From Bacteroidota bacterium (GTDB lineage Bacteria; Bacteroidota; Bacteroidia; Flavobacteriales; Flavobacteriaceae), in assembly GCA_003045935.1 (NCBI GenBank), contig PZPI01000003.1, positions 1 to 37,493 of the forward strand: a stretch of 37,493 bases of DNA, read 5' to 3'. The notes under the pieces are model-generated. The model saw only the letters and a list, made by a program, of their open reading frames with translations, had not been told where the DNA came from and made no database searches. A program made the translations under genes and the position numbers. Each line of letters begins with the position of its first letter. The stretch's first letter is position 1. This document shows positions 37,295 to 37,493 of the stretch, piece by piece.

Positions 37295-37493
37295 ATCGGG
37301 TATTACATTATGCTTAATTGTTTTTCCTATCATAACTGCCCTTGCCCAGACTCCTGTAAAAAGCAGAAAACTTAAGGGTCAATGGGAACTTCAAATCCAA
37401 GTTGCAGAAGCGGTTGCTGAAGAAACTAAAGACCTAGGGGTGTTTGGAAAAATGCTCGCTGGAGCCTTTGCAGGCTTTGTAGATGTGGCCCTT
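37287..37493 (+). CDS. Secreted hypothetical protein, 3' end truncated by the window edge
   Basis: ATG overlapping the previous stop region by 8 nt; frame open for 69 codons: MSKSGITLCLIVFPIITALAQTPVKSRKLKGQWELQIQVAEAVAEETKDLGVFGKMLAGAFAGFVDVAL; signal peptide. Confidence 0.75.
   Translation, partial: MSKSGITLCLIVFPIITALAQTPVKSRKLKGQWELQIQVAEAVAEETKDLGVFGKMLAGAFAGFVDVAL

Noticed and set aside
1-37493. CRISPR array, transposon, prophage or toxin-antitoxin/defence island
   Set aside because: No regularly spaced repeats, transposase, integrase or phage motifs, or recognisable defence genes were seen on either strand.

Overview
The window is a gene-dense chromosomal segment, most likely from a Bacteroidota/Flavobacteriia-type genome. 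This is inferred from the TAnnTTTG promoter-like motifs, the DUF4270, DUF5689 and Ig-like lipoprotein families, and the gene content. Most of it is housekeeping: DMT transporter, ArsC/Spx-like, gdhA, recO, TonB receptor, ileS, DksA-like, lspA, 5-formyl-THF cyclo-ligase, uvrC, DUF3108-like, M23 peptidase, pgi, comF-like, glycyl-tRNA synthetase, exonuclease III, aldo/keto reductase, radA, a YbhN/LPG-synthase-like membrane protein, panD, panC, a short GT5-like protein, a DUF4270-like lipoprotein and glmS. I found no CRISPR array, tRNA, rRNA, transposase or phage gene. The best candidate for an under-described system is the divergent locus at 17806-22630: a secreted endonuclease/exonuclease/phosphatase-family protein, an atypical TonB receptor-like protein, and a DUF5689/lamin-tail lipoprotein. 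Its intergenic promoter is nearly mirror-symmetric. A second theme is that several -7-like boxes lie only 4-6 nt upstream of the start codon, which suggests leaderless mRNAs. All functional names come from reading motifs in the translations; no database search was run.
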